From Unio delphinus (taxonomy: Eukaryota > Mollusca > Bivalvia > Unionida > Unionidae), in contig JAQISU010000033.1 of assembly GCA_029339505.1 (NCBI GenBank), forward strand, positions 7,364,001 to 7,428,000: a stretch of 64,000 nucleotides of DNA, read 5' to 3'. The notes beneath the pieces are model-generated. The model saw only the letters and a list, made by a program, of their open reading frames with translations. It was not told where the DNA came from and did no database searches. Positions 54,290-61,561 of the stretch are shown piece after piece. How positions within the stretch are numbered: position 1 is the first letter of the stretch; each line of letters opens with the position of its first letter. The translations under genes and the position numbers were made by a program.

Positions 54290-55210
54290 TCAACTTAAAT
54301 CCGCTACGAATTCCACATACCACGTTGTTGTAACCCTAACCAAATGAATATCAGCAGCTATTAACGTGAACTGTTCAGTTGTATTCTTGTCGATGATCGT
54401 TGAAATCGTATTATTGACCCCGGATGAACTGGACGATGAAATATTAAATTGAGTCGTTCTCACTATTGTTAATCGATAAATACCCTTAACTGTTGCAGTG
54501 ATGTCTAATTTGTTGTTTTCAGGTGTCCACTCAAATGATCCGTGTTGGATTGTGTATACTACGTTGTTGGTTTTCTTATGAGGAATTTTTGTTTTTTCAA
54601 TGGCTGTTATCATCCTCGAAAGATCACCTTTGATGTCTTCGATGGAAGTTTTCGTCTCATCAATGGATTTTTTAATATCAGGGAGTTTTAGTTCAATTTT
54701 ATCTAACGGGGTTCCAATAAATTTATCAATGGCGTCGGTTGTTGTTTTTGTTGCTTCGTTGATAACCTTTTGATCATCAACAAACGTTTTAATTTCAGCG
54801 ATAGATGGTGTAACTACAATTGGGGATCCAAAGAACTTATGAACGACATTTCTACGGAAACTATTGTAGTTTCTTAAATGATCTTCAAATTCTTTATCGT
54901 GGTTTGTAAATCGATCTGTAATCGTCGAAAAAAGTACACCCGGTTTGAGCTTACCCTGATCGGAAAATAGCGCAACGGTGTTCTCGATTGCGTTTTGTTG
55001 TTTAACTAAAATATCATCCAGAGAAATATTACTAGATTTCAATTTACCCTGTTTGTCTTGAAATACAACTATTTCATTCGGGTCAACACTTGTTAAGTTC
55101 AACGTCTCAGCGATTTCATCTTTAATTTTTTTTGTTATATCCTTGATAGAATCAGGAGTTGCAGTGTCATCGGGTTTGGGTTTCAGAGGTCTTCCCCAAA
55201 TATCAATCAT
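54290..55210 (-). CDS. Fibre-like protein: coiled coil plus C-terminal beta domain
   Basis: 306 residues. The start MIDIWGRPLKPKPDD resembles a short anchoring tail. Residues about 60-215 are helical with heptad-like spacing (LDKIELKLPDIKKSIDETKT). The last 85 residues are beta-rich (NVVYTIQHGSFEWTP, KLDITATVKGIYRLTIVRT) and end in FTLIAADIHLVRV, a pattern like small trimeric heads of the C1q/TNF or viral fibre type. Trimeric attachment fibres have this layout; the role is inference. It lies next to the protease gene with only 6 bases between. Confidence 0.5.
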   Translation of the reverse strand: MIDIWGRPLKPKPDDTATPDSIKDITKKIKDEIAETLNLTSVDPNEIVVFQDKQGKLKSSNISLDDILVKQQNAIENTVALFSDQGKLKPGVLFSTITDRFTNHDKEFEDHLRNYNSFRRNVVHKFFGSPIVVTPSIAEIKTFVDDQKVINEATKTTTDAIDKFIGTPLDKIELKLPDIKKSIDETKTSIEDIKGDLSRMITAIEKTKIPHKKTNNVVYTIQHGSFEWTPENNKLDITATVKGIYRLTIVRTTQFNISSSSSSGVNNTISTIIDKNTTEQFTLIAADIHLVRVTTTWYVEFVADLS

Positions 55211-55216
55211 GATATT

Positions 55217-55711
55217 TTATATATCTCTCTCTAAAAAGCGATTACTAGTGTAGTCATTTACGACAATATGTGGTGGTTTTCCCCTTGGGTTACCCAAGGA
55301 GTTAGAAATAGCGTCAAGGACATTTAATACTTCACTGCCGCATATTGGGGGGTCATTGATTTGTTGTGTTGGTAGCGTAGAATACCAAGTCTTCATTGGA
55401 AGGGTTTTTATATACCGCATAAACTCTTTTGGTGGGGCTAATCCATATGAATCAAAATAGACAATCCCACGTGGATCAATAGCGTATGCAACCCAGTGAG
55501 TTCCAGGTCCGGTGCTGTTATCGAGATTAATAATACCTGTTTCAGTTTTGTTTGGTTGATGTGGTAATTGATCTTTCATAAAAACACCTCTGAAATTTTT
55601 AATCACTAGTTGTTTAGCCGCATCCATTAAATCAAAATTGGACATTGGAACCATAGATTTCTGAATTAATAAACCGTTCCTGGTAGTCTTAGACCTTTTC
55701 CGCTGTACCAT
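55217..55711 (-). CDS. Adenain-like cysteine protease (virion maturation)
   Basis: 164 residues from the furthest ATG, with the likely start at Met20 or Met23 just after the upstream gene ends. The catalytic layout of the adenovirus/Ulp1 C5-C48 fold is visible: His72 in GTHWVAYAID, Asp87 in YFDSYG, Cys124 in PPICGSEVLNVL, with Gln116-117 (TQQIND) as oxyanion candidate. Polintons, adintoviruses and adenoviruses use this enzyme to process capsid precursors. Its place within the capsid block supports that. The first 46 bases overlap the small basic protein gene in another frame, and both sequences carry a duplicated segment there. Confidence 0.9.
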   Translation of the reverse strand: MVQRKRSKTTRNGLLIQKSMVPMSNFDLMDAAKQLVIKNFRGVFMKDQLPHQPNKTETGIINLDNSTGPGTHWVAYAIDPRGIVYFDSYGLAPPKEFMRYIKTLPMKTWYSTLPTQQINDPPICGSEVLNVLDAISNSLGNPRGKPPHIVVNDYTSNRFLERDI

Positions 55712-56145
55712 GAATACGGGGTTCCTGGTAGTCTTAGACCCAATCCTTGAACGGATCGTCTCTTTTTTTTATATCCTTGTCCAGTTGCCTTTTTTAGTGC
55801 CATTCCTGCTGCAGTACCAACGGCTCCTAACGCCGCTGCTTTAGCCACCGCTGGGGCTGCTGCTGCAATCAATGCTGGTAACGCAGCAAACAATGGAAAT
55901 ATACCACCCGTTTTCATCATATTTTTTATAGCAGCCGCAGAGAGAGTAATCTGAACTCCCTTTTTATCCTTGAAAGCATCATTGAAATGTTTCACCTGAC
56001 GAGTTGTCAGCGATAATTTATTTGCACCACCAGTCATTTGATTAGGTTTCAACGTGATTGTGGTTCCACATTTTTTAGCTGATTCTGATTGCAATTTTTT
56101 GATTTGACCAGGAGTTAACGCAACACTAATAACACTATATGACAT
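55666..56145 (-). CDS. Small basic protein with Gly/Ala-rich hydrophobic segment
   Basis: 159 residues. It opens MSYSVISVALTPGQIKKLQS, has two repeats of a pattern (residues about 4-36 and 44-76) ending in ITL followed by a polar residue and Gly, then a hydrophobic Ala-rich helix (LFAALPALIAAAAPAVAKAA, continuing into LGAVGTAAGMALKK), a basic stretch (KKKRRS) and a C-terminal tandem GLGLRLPGTPYSW / GKGLRLPGTVY. It resembles small basic core or membrane-lytic virion proteins (pX/pVI-like) by composition and location, not by a diagnostic motif. A truncated homologue is in element A. Confidence 0.6.
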   Translation of the reverse strand: MSYSVISVALTPGQIKKLQSESAKKCGTTITLKPNQMTGGANKLSLTTRQVKHFNDAFKDKKGVQITLSAAAIKNMMKTGGIFPLFAALPALIAAAAPAVAKAAALGAVGTAAGMALKKATGQGYKKKRRSVQGLGLRLPGTPYSWYSGKGLRLPGTVY

Positions 56146-56184
56146 TATACATAATTGATTGATTCTAATTCAATGAAAAATCGT
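56146..56184. other. Short gap between MCP and small basic protein genes
   Basis: 39 bases, AT-rich, containing a partial direct/inverted TTGATTGATTC / GAATC; no separate feature. Confidence 0.4.
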
Positions 56185-57585
56185 TCAAAGATTTTCTACT
56201 GGGGCATCTACCACTCTCATTCTTCCACCAACACCTTCGAGTAGCATTGATTTATCACTGAGAATGACAGCAACCGCTCTATAATCAGCAATAGTACCAC
56301 GAGTCACATTAGCTCTAAAGTGTATATCAACAACTGACTGTCTTGTCAAATCGAGATGTTCCAGTGAGAAGTAGTAGATCGGATACAGATTTTTAAAATC
56401 AAATTGTGATATTTGCAAACCAGTATCCACATTTTGATCGCGTGCCATAAATGACAACAGACGATGATAAACTCGTGCAATATGATTTTCTGTGTAATTA
56501 AGTTGTATATCCTCAGATGGTTCCTGCTGGCCGTTTATTCTCAGTGAGACGTCTTTCACACCTATTTGATCAAATATCATATGACTGAAGAGTTGATTGC
56601 CAACTCGTGTGTTATCCTGTAACGCAATAAATATATGACGTGGCGCAGAAACGCCTTGCTTTGATGCTAGGTTCCAAGTGAATAACCCGTTGATAGTTGA
56701 TTGCTTCACATCTGTACTCACGGTTAGCCAACTCAACAACGACTTTCCTCCTTGGTCCATAAATGATAGTAGTCGTTGTTCTGCGGTGATTGCTGGAGTC
56801 AACACTGGCATCCACAATGATATTTTTGTTAAATTGACTTTACCGGCATCAGCATTAGGGGCTGCAGCATCTGCTGGAATCCTCCAAATTGCGTCGTTAT
56901 CATCACTCTTTCGTACAAGCGATACTGTATGCTTCGCCCCGTAGATAACTTTTCTGACGTTTCTACAGAATCCAAATATGTGATGCAGTGGAATCGCGCA
57001 TGAAAATGATTTACGATCTCCTTGCAACATTGCGTTTCGTGTTGCGGCTCCTAGATTGAAATTAGGATCGTTGTTTATAATCATATTCTCGATACCAGCA
57101 GGACCAGGAGGAACAGCACGATCATTTGGTCGTCTTATAATAAATGGATTTCCACCAGCGGTATTCTTACCATCTTTTGCAAACATCATAGAGGGTCCTG
57201 CTGATCTTGTATAATCATCAGAATATCTTGCTAACCCGATTATTGTTGTAGCCACATCAACATCACGATCTATGGACTCAATTTCTTTTCCATCAATGAG
57301 ATATCTAGCACTCTCAAATAGCGCCATAATACCATTATTGACAAAACCGACTTGAGTACCAGCTGGATACTCTGTATCATTTGCTCGTATAATCTCTCCT
57401 TCTACTTCAATAAATGCTTCAGCGGGCAAAAAATATTTACTGGTATCATGGACTTGAAGATCAATTCTTGCTCGACTATTTGAGTCTATGGCATGATAGG
57501 CGTAATATTGATAATCGCGTACAGAATCATCCTTGCCAACTGGGGCGTCTATATCAAACGCCGGATCATGTGATTTTTTGAACAT
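56185..57585 (-). CDS. Double-jelly-roll major capsid protein
   Basis: 466 residues, intact. N-terminal segment SVRDYQYYAYHAI, the strand pair LPAEAFIEVEGEI with VGFVNNGIMALFES, a hinge with IPLHHIFGFCRNVRKVIYGA, then RHIFIALQDNTR, LRINGQQEPSED and NVDTGLQISQFDF, closing with LYPIYYFSLEHLDLTRQSV. The first jelly roll is about residues 20-230 and the second about 250-450. The length is at the lower end for Polinton-type MCPs. Assigned as MCP from size, beta content, conservation in element A (highest of all genes) and position between protease and minor proteins. It starts 69 bases from the next gene. Confidence 0.82.
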   Translation of the reverse strand: MFKKSHDPAFDIDAPVGKDDSVRDYQYYAYHAIDSNSRARIDLQVHDTSKYFLPAEAFIEVEGEIIRANDTEYPAGTQVGFVNNGIMALFESARYLIDGKEIESIDRDVDVATTIIGLARYSDDYTRSAGPSMMFAKDGKNTAGGNPFIIRRPNDRAVPPGPAGIENMIINNDPNFNLGAATRNAMLQGDRKSFSCAIPLHHIFGFCRNVRKVIYGAKHTVSLVRKSDDNDAIWRIPADAAAPNADAGKVNLTKISLWMPVLTPAITAEQRLLSFMDQGGKSLLSWLTVSTDVKQSTINGLFTWNLASKQGVSAPRHIFIALQDNTRVGNQLFSHMIFDQIGVKDVSLRINGQQEPSEDIQLNYTENHIARVYHRLLSFMARDQNVDTGLQISQFDFKNLYPIYYFSLEHLDLTRQSVVDIHFRANVTRGTIADYRAVAVILSDKSMLLEGVGGRMRVVDAPVENL

Positions 57586-57650
57586 TTTATTCTATTTATC
57601 AGAGTCTAAATAGTGAAATCGTAAACGATTTTTCCATTTTCGTCGTGAAA

Positions 57651-57662
57651 AACGCTAGCGTT
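57651..57662. promoter_or_regulatory. Palindrome AACGCTAGCGTT upstream of the MCP gene
   Basis: A 12 bp perfect palindrome about 66 bases upstream of the MCP start, overlapping the stop of the preceding gene. Its ACGCTAGCGT core recurs at 54242-54251 beside the 2TM gene. Candidate late regulatory site. Confidence 0.4.
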
Positions 57663-58092
57663 TTCGTCGTAGTTTTTTAAGGCCACTTCCCGCTATCATG
57701 TTTGCAATATTACTTTGGTCCCCTTGATTTACCATCGACGCTAGTTTTTCATCTACTGCGTTATTTATTATTTTACTAACACTTGCAGGCATTTCTTCTG
57801 TAGACGGTAACGGTTTCTTTTTTCGACTCACTAATGATGTTATTTTATCCTTCGCAGTTGAAAACGCTTTCCCGGCAAGATCTCCAACAGTACCAATACC
57901 CTTATCACGAATAACATCAATGGCTTTCATTGATAACTGTTTAGCTAACGGCATCACTTTTGGAGCCATTCTTGAAAAGAATCCTAAAATGGTATTGCCG
58001 AGGCCATCTCCGTAGTATGCCTTATAAACTGGAAACCGTGAATTAACTACATAGACTGGGGTTGGTTTATCATGATTGTAATGGATGATCAT
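57655..58092 (-). CDS. Basic capsid-associated protein with GLG motif and amphipathic helix
   Basis: 145 residues. After an N-terminal segment with YYGDGLGNTILGFF come the amphipathic helix MAPKVMPLAKQLSMKAIDVI, an Ala/Lys helix, a basic hinge (VSRKKKPLP) and SVSKIINNAVDEKLAS, ending in GLKKLRRKR. An amphipathic helix near the N-terminus with basic tails recalls adenovirus pVI/pX-type cement or core proteins, but that is inference. A CAATTGAAAA motif lies 20 bases upstream. A homologue is in element A at the same neighbour position. Confidence 0.55.
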   Translation of the reverse strand: MIIHYNHDKPTPVYVVNSRFPVYKAYYGDGLGNTILGFFSRMAPKVMPLAKQLSMKAIDVIRDKGIGTVGDLAGKAFSTAKDKITSLVSRKKKPLPSTEEMPASVSKIINNAVDEKLASMVNQGDQSNIANMIAGSGLKKLRRKR

Positions 58093-58111
58093 TATTATAA
58101 AAACAATAGTG

Positions 58112-58121
58112 TTTTCAATTG
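58112..58121 (-). promoter_or_regulatory. CAATTGAAAA motif, 20 bases upstream of a start codon
   Basis: Minus-strand CAATTGAAAA precedes the 58092 start. It is one of three copies with 20-23 base spacing. Confidence 0.5.
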
Positions 58122-58125
58122 TTAT

Positions 58126-59178
58126 TTAATCGCTATGATACCCATTTGCTAACTCGTCAATGAAATCTCGATAGGTTTTGATATCCATGATACCGCCGGC
58201 AAATAACCGTCTACAGATATCAGCTGCTTCATTAATTATTTCTGGAGAGTTATTTCCAGCTCGTTTTCCTCCGATGAGAACATCTAATCGTGATATATCA
58301 TTGATAACACTATCAGGACAAATGTTTCCAATCCTTGGATTTCCTAATCCACTTCCGCTATAACCAGCTGCTTCATCTAGTTTTTCTAAATCCGTAGTTT
58401 GTAAATAATCATCATCATCATCATCATCATCAGGTGGTAGTTGTTGTTTTTTTGGTCTCCGTGTTGGTGTTTGATGTCGTTCTTCTAAATCATCATCATC
58501 ATCAGGTGGTAGTTGTTGTTTTTTTTGTCTTCTTGTTTGTCTACGTGTTGGTGTTTGACGTTTTAGTTCTTGCCGTTCTTCTATTTCTCGTTGTCGTTCT
58601 TCTATTTGTTCTCTTTTATAATTACTAATTCCCTTTTTAAATTCCTTGTATCCTATCTCATCCTTATTCAAACGACCAATCCCTTTATTTAGTTTATACA
58701 AATTATCGAACCAATCATTACTTGATATTCTATCATTTTTATACTCGTCCTTTAAAAAATCTTTTTTTGAATTATAGCTTTGAGCAGCAAAATTACCAAA
58801 GGCTTGATAATCCTTTGATTTCAATAGACTAGGTTTTTTTATTAATATTTTAGCATGATCAGTAAATTTATTCAACAGAGAAACAGTCGTTTTTTTCGGA
58901 TCAGTTTGTTCAGTTTGTTCAGTTTTCGCTGCTAGTTTTTCAAGTTCACCAATAACAGATTTCCCCGTCTCGGGACCATCTCCCAGTAAAGCACGCTCTA
59001 CTCCTTTCGTTGCTGTGGTTACTGGTTTAAACAACTCTTCAGACCCCAGAGCAAAATCAGTTTGTAAACTCTGTCGTTGTTGCAGTTTATTTCTTACAGA
59101 GTCGCGAATTGGTACAAATCTCCTGATTGCATCCAGTCGTTCACGAGCCAATCGGGTTGTTAATGCTTCATTGACCAT
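58126..59178 (-). CDS. Charged structural-block protein with Asp tracts
   Basis: 350 residues. The N-terminal helix is LTTRLARERLDAIRRFVPIR with RDSVRNKLQQRQ. A Lys-rich middle leads to a Glu/Arg/Gln coiled stretch (EQIEERQREIEERQELKR). Two copies of a module TPTRR...KKQQLPPDDDDD follow, the second with eight Asp. The C-terminal folded part has ISRLDVLIGGKRAGNNSPEI and AADICRRLFAGGIMD. Function unknown. The N- and C-terminal parts are conserved in element A and the Asp module is not, so the repeat is a variable linker. CAATTGAAAA is 21 bases upstream. Confidence 0.65.
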   Translation of the reverse strand: MVNEALTTRLARERLDAIRRFVPIRDSVRNKLQQRQSLQTDFALGSEELFKPVTTATKGVERALLGDGPETGKSVIGELEKLAAKTEQTEQTDPKKTTVSLLNKFTDHAKILIKKPSLLKSKDYQAFGNFAAQSYNSKKDFLKDEYKNDRISSNDWFDNLYKLNKGIGRLNKDEIGYKEFKKGISNYKREQIEERQREIEERQELKRQTPTRRQTRRQKKQQLPPDDDDDLEERHQTPTRRPKKQQLPPDDDDDDDDYLQTTDLEKLDEAAGYSGSGLGNPRIGNICPDSVINDISRLDVLIGGKRAGNNSPEIINEAADICRRLFAGGIMDIKTYRDFIDELANGYHSD

Positions 59179-59531
59179 TATTTGAAATCAGAAACCATTT
59201 TTCAATTGTAAAACACTTTTTCAATCCCGACCTAACACCATCGTGCAACTCCCTTTTTGACATCAGTGACATGTCGGATGATTTTTAACACGGTCATGGA
59301 AGTGTTATTTCATCGTGAGACATCTTCTATCATTGATGTTGAAAGTGTCATAATTGTATATAAAATAAATAATACTGACAGTTTCAACATTCTAGTTTTG
59401 ACCAATCTGACACATCGTCCATCGATTTTTGACATCCCTCTGAGGGTCGGCTAAAAAAAATGATATGGTCGGAATGATAATGGTCGGGTAATCAAAAAAT
59501 GATACGGGTCGGGCAATCAATGGTCGGGCAA
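59179..59531. other. Gene-free spacer with a short tandem repeat
   Basis: 350 bases. It holds the CAATTGAAAA motif (59199-59208) and, at about 59462-59537, four or five imperfect copies of a unit like ATGGTCGGGCAATCAAA. No coding frame was recognised. Confidence 0.6.
59199..59208 (-). promoter_or_regulatory. CAATTGAAAA motif, 21 bases upstream of a start codon
   Basis: Third copy of the motif, before the 59178 start. Confidence 0.5.
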
Positions 59532-59537
59532 TCAAAA
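59462..59537. repeat. Short tandem repeat ATGGTCGGGCAATCAAA
   Basis: Four to five imperfect 17-25 base units just past the stop codon of the 59532 gene, in the spacer between two same-strand genes. Iteron-like in form. Confidence 0.7.
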
Positions 59538-59888
59538 TTGTTCATTTTCTTGAATTAATGCTCGTAGGTTTCTAATTTTAGAGTTGACTTCTTTTTTCAA
59601 TTCGTATTCGTTACCTAATTCTTTTCGTATTCCCTCTACGATAGCATACAACGGGACGAACACACTGATGTCACTGGAAAATGAAAGAGAGTCTTTAATA
59701 GAATTCTGAATTTTTTTGATGAGTGCATATTTCTTGGGTAGCATATATTTATTGTTGTTAACCCCGTATTCTATATCCTGAAAATCAGACACAATTTGGT
59801 CAGGATTTAATCCATCTGATAGTTTGATATCCTGATTTTTCAATTTTGCTATTTCAACTATGATGCTATTCATGTTTTCAGAATTCAT
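59532..59888 (-). CDS. Small conserved protein divergent from the polymerase
   Basis: 119 codons from MNSENMNSIIVEIAKLKNQD; an upstream in-frame ATG at 59933 adds 15 residues but is not matched in element A, so the later start was chosen. It is helical and charged, with no known motif. The element A relative (34256) keeps the N-terminal third and the divergent position beside the polymerase, which argues for an early or replication-linked role (inference). Confidence 0.6.
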   Translation of the reverse strand: MNSENMNSIIVEIAKLKNQDIKLSDGLNPDQIVSDFQDIEYGVNNNKYMLPKKYALIKKIQNSIKDSLSFSSDISVFVPLYAIVEGIRKELGNEYELKKEVNSKIRNLRALIQENEQF

Positions 59889-59932
59889 TATTCTATAAGT
59901 ATGACATATCTCTAATTGGAAATTATGACGCA

Positions 59933-60439
59933 TTAGACATAACTAAATTGAACTTTTTGTCCCGTCTTTTTTGAAATAGCCGATCGATAAATCCCCTCTG
60001 CAACGAATCGTACAGAAGTCGGACAGATATTGAAATATTTTCCGGCTTCATTCATAGATGAAAATATTTTTTCTTCATTAGTTATTGTATTCAAAGATGT
60101 CACAGGTCTCTTCCCAACCGTTTTGCAAGTGCCAGTCTTTCCTTGTTTGGAATTCTCACTCAGTGTGATAGCCTGCAGATTGGATACAGAATTATTCTTT
60201 GGATTAGAATCCTTGTGATAAATAACAAAACCATCTTTGATCAATCCATTAAAACATTCAAATACGAAACGATGAATGAGATAATTTTTCGTTTTTTTTC
60301 CTCCGCCAACAGTAAACCTCAAATACCCTTGATTAGTCACAAAACCAACTGATTTTTTCAGTCTACGGTTTCTGACAGTACCATCACTGGATGCTTCATA
60401 TTTTGTAATCACTGGATGTGGTCTGAATTCTTGGTCCAT
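59933..60439 (-). CDS. HNH homing-type endonuclease (NUMOD4-HNH-NUMOD1 layout)
   Basis: 168 residues. The N-terminal NUMOD4-like part has YEASSDGTVRNRRLKKSVGF and a basic strand GYLRFTVGGGKKTKNYL. The HNH core is LIHRFVFECFNG, then VIYHKDSNPKNNSVSNLQ, with the invariant His-x-Asp and Asn positions. The C-terminal NUMOD1-like helix-turn-helix is FSSMNEAGKYFNICPTSVRF. Such stand-alone nucleases are common selfish passengers of phages and large DNA viruses. No counterpart is seen in element A, consistent with acquisition by B. Stop and start overlap or abut the neighbouring genes. Confidence 0.88.
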   Translation of the reverse strand: MDQEFRPHPVITKYEASSDGTVRNRRLKKSVGFVTNQGYLRFTVGGGKKTKNYLIHRFVFECFNGLIKDGFVIYHKDSNPKNNSVSNLQAITLSENSKQGKTGTCKTVGKRPVTSLNTITNEEKIFSSMNEAGKYFNICPTSVRFVAEGIYRSAISKKTGQKVQFSYV

Positions 60440-60449
60440 ATATACTATT

Positions 60450-60845
60450 CTATTGTTTGTCTAATTCAGTGTTTGGTTCAATAATTACATCACTGGAAAA
60501 TCTTTCGATATAGTCTTGCGGGGTTCTTATGATTTTATCCTTGATGTTGTCAGGGTCAAGGGCCTTTTCAGGGTCATAATTTCTGATGGATTGTCCATTT
60601 TTTATTCTTTTATCATAATAACGCTTCAATTCCCTATATCGCTTACCACCACAATCACTACACAATTGTGATCTTCCCTTAACCCCAACCCCACATCGAA
60701 TACAGGGTAACGGACCAAGACTTCCACGTCGAAAACTTTGCATATGATACCTACAGTACTCATTTTTTCTGCATGATTTGTTACACGGGGTTACATTTCC
60801 CATCATGAGCCATTTGCAGTGATTCATTATACATAAAACTTTCAT
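60450..60845 (-). CDS. Cys-rich zinc-binding protein
   Basis: 131 residues. The N-terminal half has CKWLMMGNVTPCNKSCRKNE followed by YCRYHM, then PCIRCGVG and LCSDCGGKRY, enough Cys/His for two zinc sites. The second half is basic then acidic and looks disordered. No enzyme motif. It lies 10 bases from the HNH gene and divergently 25 bases from the basic repeat gene, so the gap must hold promoters for both directions. DNA-binding regulator is a guess. Confidence 0.55.
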   Translation of the reverse strand: MKVLCIMNHCKWLMMGNVTPCNKSCRKNEYCRYHMQSFRRGSLGPLPCIRCGVGVKGRSQLCSDCGGKRYRELKRYYDKRIKNGQSIRNYDPEKALDPDNIKDKIIRTPQDYIERFSSDVIIEPNTELDKQ

Positions 60846-60869
60846 TTAAATGTTTGTTTTGTATATAGC

Positions 60870-61556
60870 ATGAAGGAGATCAAGAGATTGACTTCGACAA
60901 ATGCTAAATTCAATGCTGATAGAGAGTTCAAGAGATTATTGAAAATCAATCCTAGATTTAATCTCGATAGACCAAAAAAACGTCAAAAACGTCCAAGAGA
61001 CGGAAACATGAAAGAGTTTAAGAGATTATTGAAAATCAATCCTAGATTTAATCTCGATAAACCCAAAAAACGTCCAATAGACGGAAACAAACGTAACAAA
61101 CGTCCAAGAGACGGAAACATGAAAGAGTTTAAGAGATTATTAAAAATCAATCCTAAATTTAATCTCGATAGACCCAAAAAGCGTCAAAAACGCACAATAG
61201 ACGGAAACATGAAAGAGTTTAAGAGATTATTAAAAATCAATCCTAGATTTAATCGCGATAGACCCAAAAAACGTAACAAACGTCCAAGAGACGGAAACAT
61301 GAGATCATCATGGAAGGATGCTCAATTCAATCTTGATATAGTTTCTAATACACCCAAGAATAAAATTCTTGATAAACCCATCAGAGACTGTTTTAATGAA
61401 TTCAAGCGTGATGGAGCATCCTATTGCTGGTCAACATTTCGAATTGATGGTGTTGTTGCGGAATTGATAAACCCTACTACGAAAGATCTTATCCTGTCAC
61501 AGCAGTTGTTTACGGGATCTATCCGCTCAATGAAAAACCTGATATTTCAAAACTAG
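60870..61556 (+). CDS. Lys/Arg-rich tandem-repeat protein upstream of the polymerase
   Basis: 228 residues. Residues 1-145 contain four to five copies of a 30-37 residue unit, MKEFKRLLKINPRFNLDRP plus KKRQKRPRDGN, encoded by 90-111 base DNA repeats with ATGs at 61008, 61119, 61209 and 61299. The C-terminal 80 residues are non-repetitive (FKRDGASYCWSTFRIDGVVA). It stops 5 bases before the polymerase ATG in another frame, and the polymerase frame is already open from 61448, so a fusion by frameshift is possible. The repeats look like nucleic-acid-binding or nuclear-localising arms. Family unknown. Confidence 0.6.
   Translation: MKEIKRLTSTNAKFNADREFKRLLKINPRFNLDRPKKRQKRPRDGNMKEFKRLLKINPRFNLDKPKKRPIDGNKRNKRPRDGNMKEFKRLLKINPKFNLDRPKKRQKRTIDGNMKEFKRLLKINPRFNRDRPKKRNKRPRDGNMRSSWKDAQFNLDIVSNTPKNKILDKPIRDCFNEFKRDGASYCWSTFRIDGVVAELINPTTKDLILSQQLFTGSIRSMKNLIFQN
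60900..61300 (+). repeat. Tandem coding repeat, 90-111 bp units
   Basis: Four near-identical units, each beginning ATGAAAGAGTTTAAGAGATT and ending in CGTCCAAGAGACGGAAAC or a close variant. Confidence 0.92.
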
Positions 61557-61561
61557 CACCC

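Noticed and set aside
58178..58628. Plus-strand Val/His-rich frames opposite the Asp-rich protein
   Set aside because: Antisense shadow of GAT codon repeats in the minus-strand gene.
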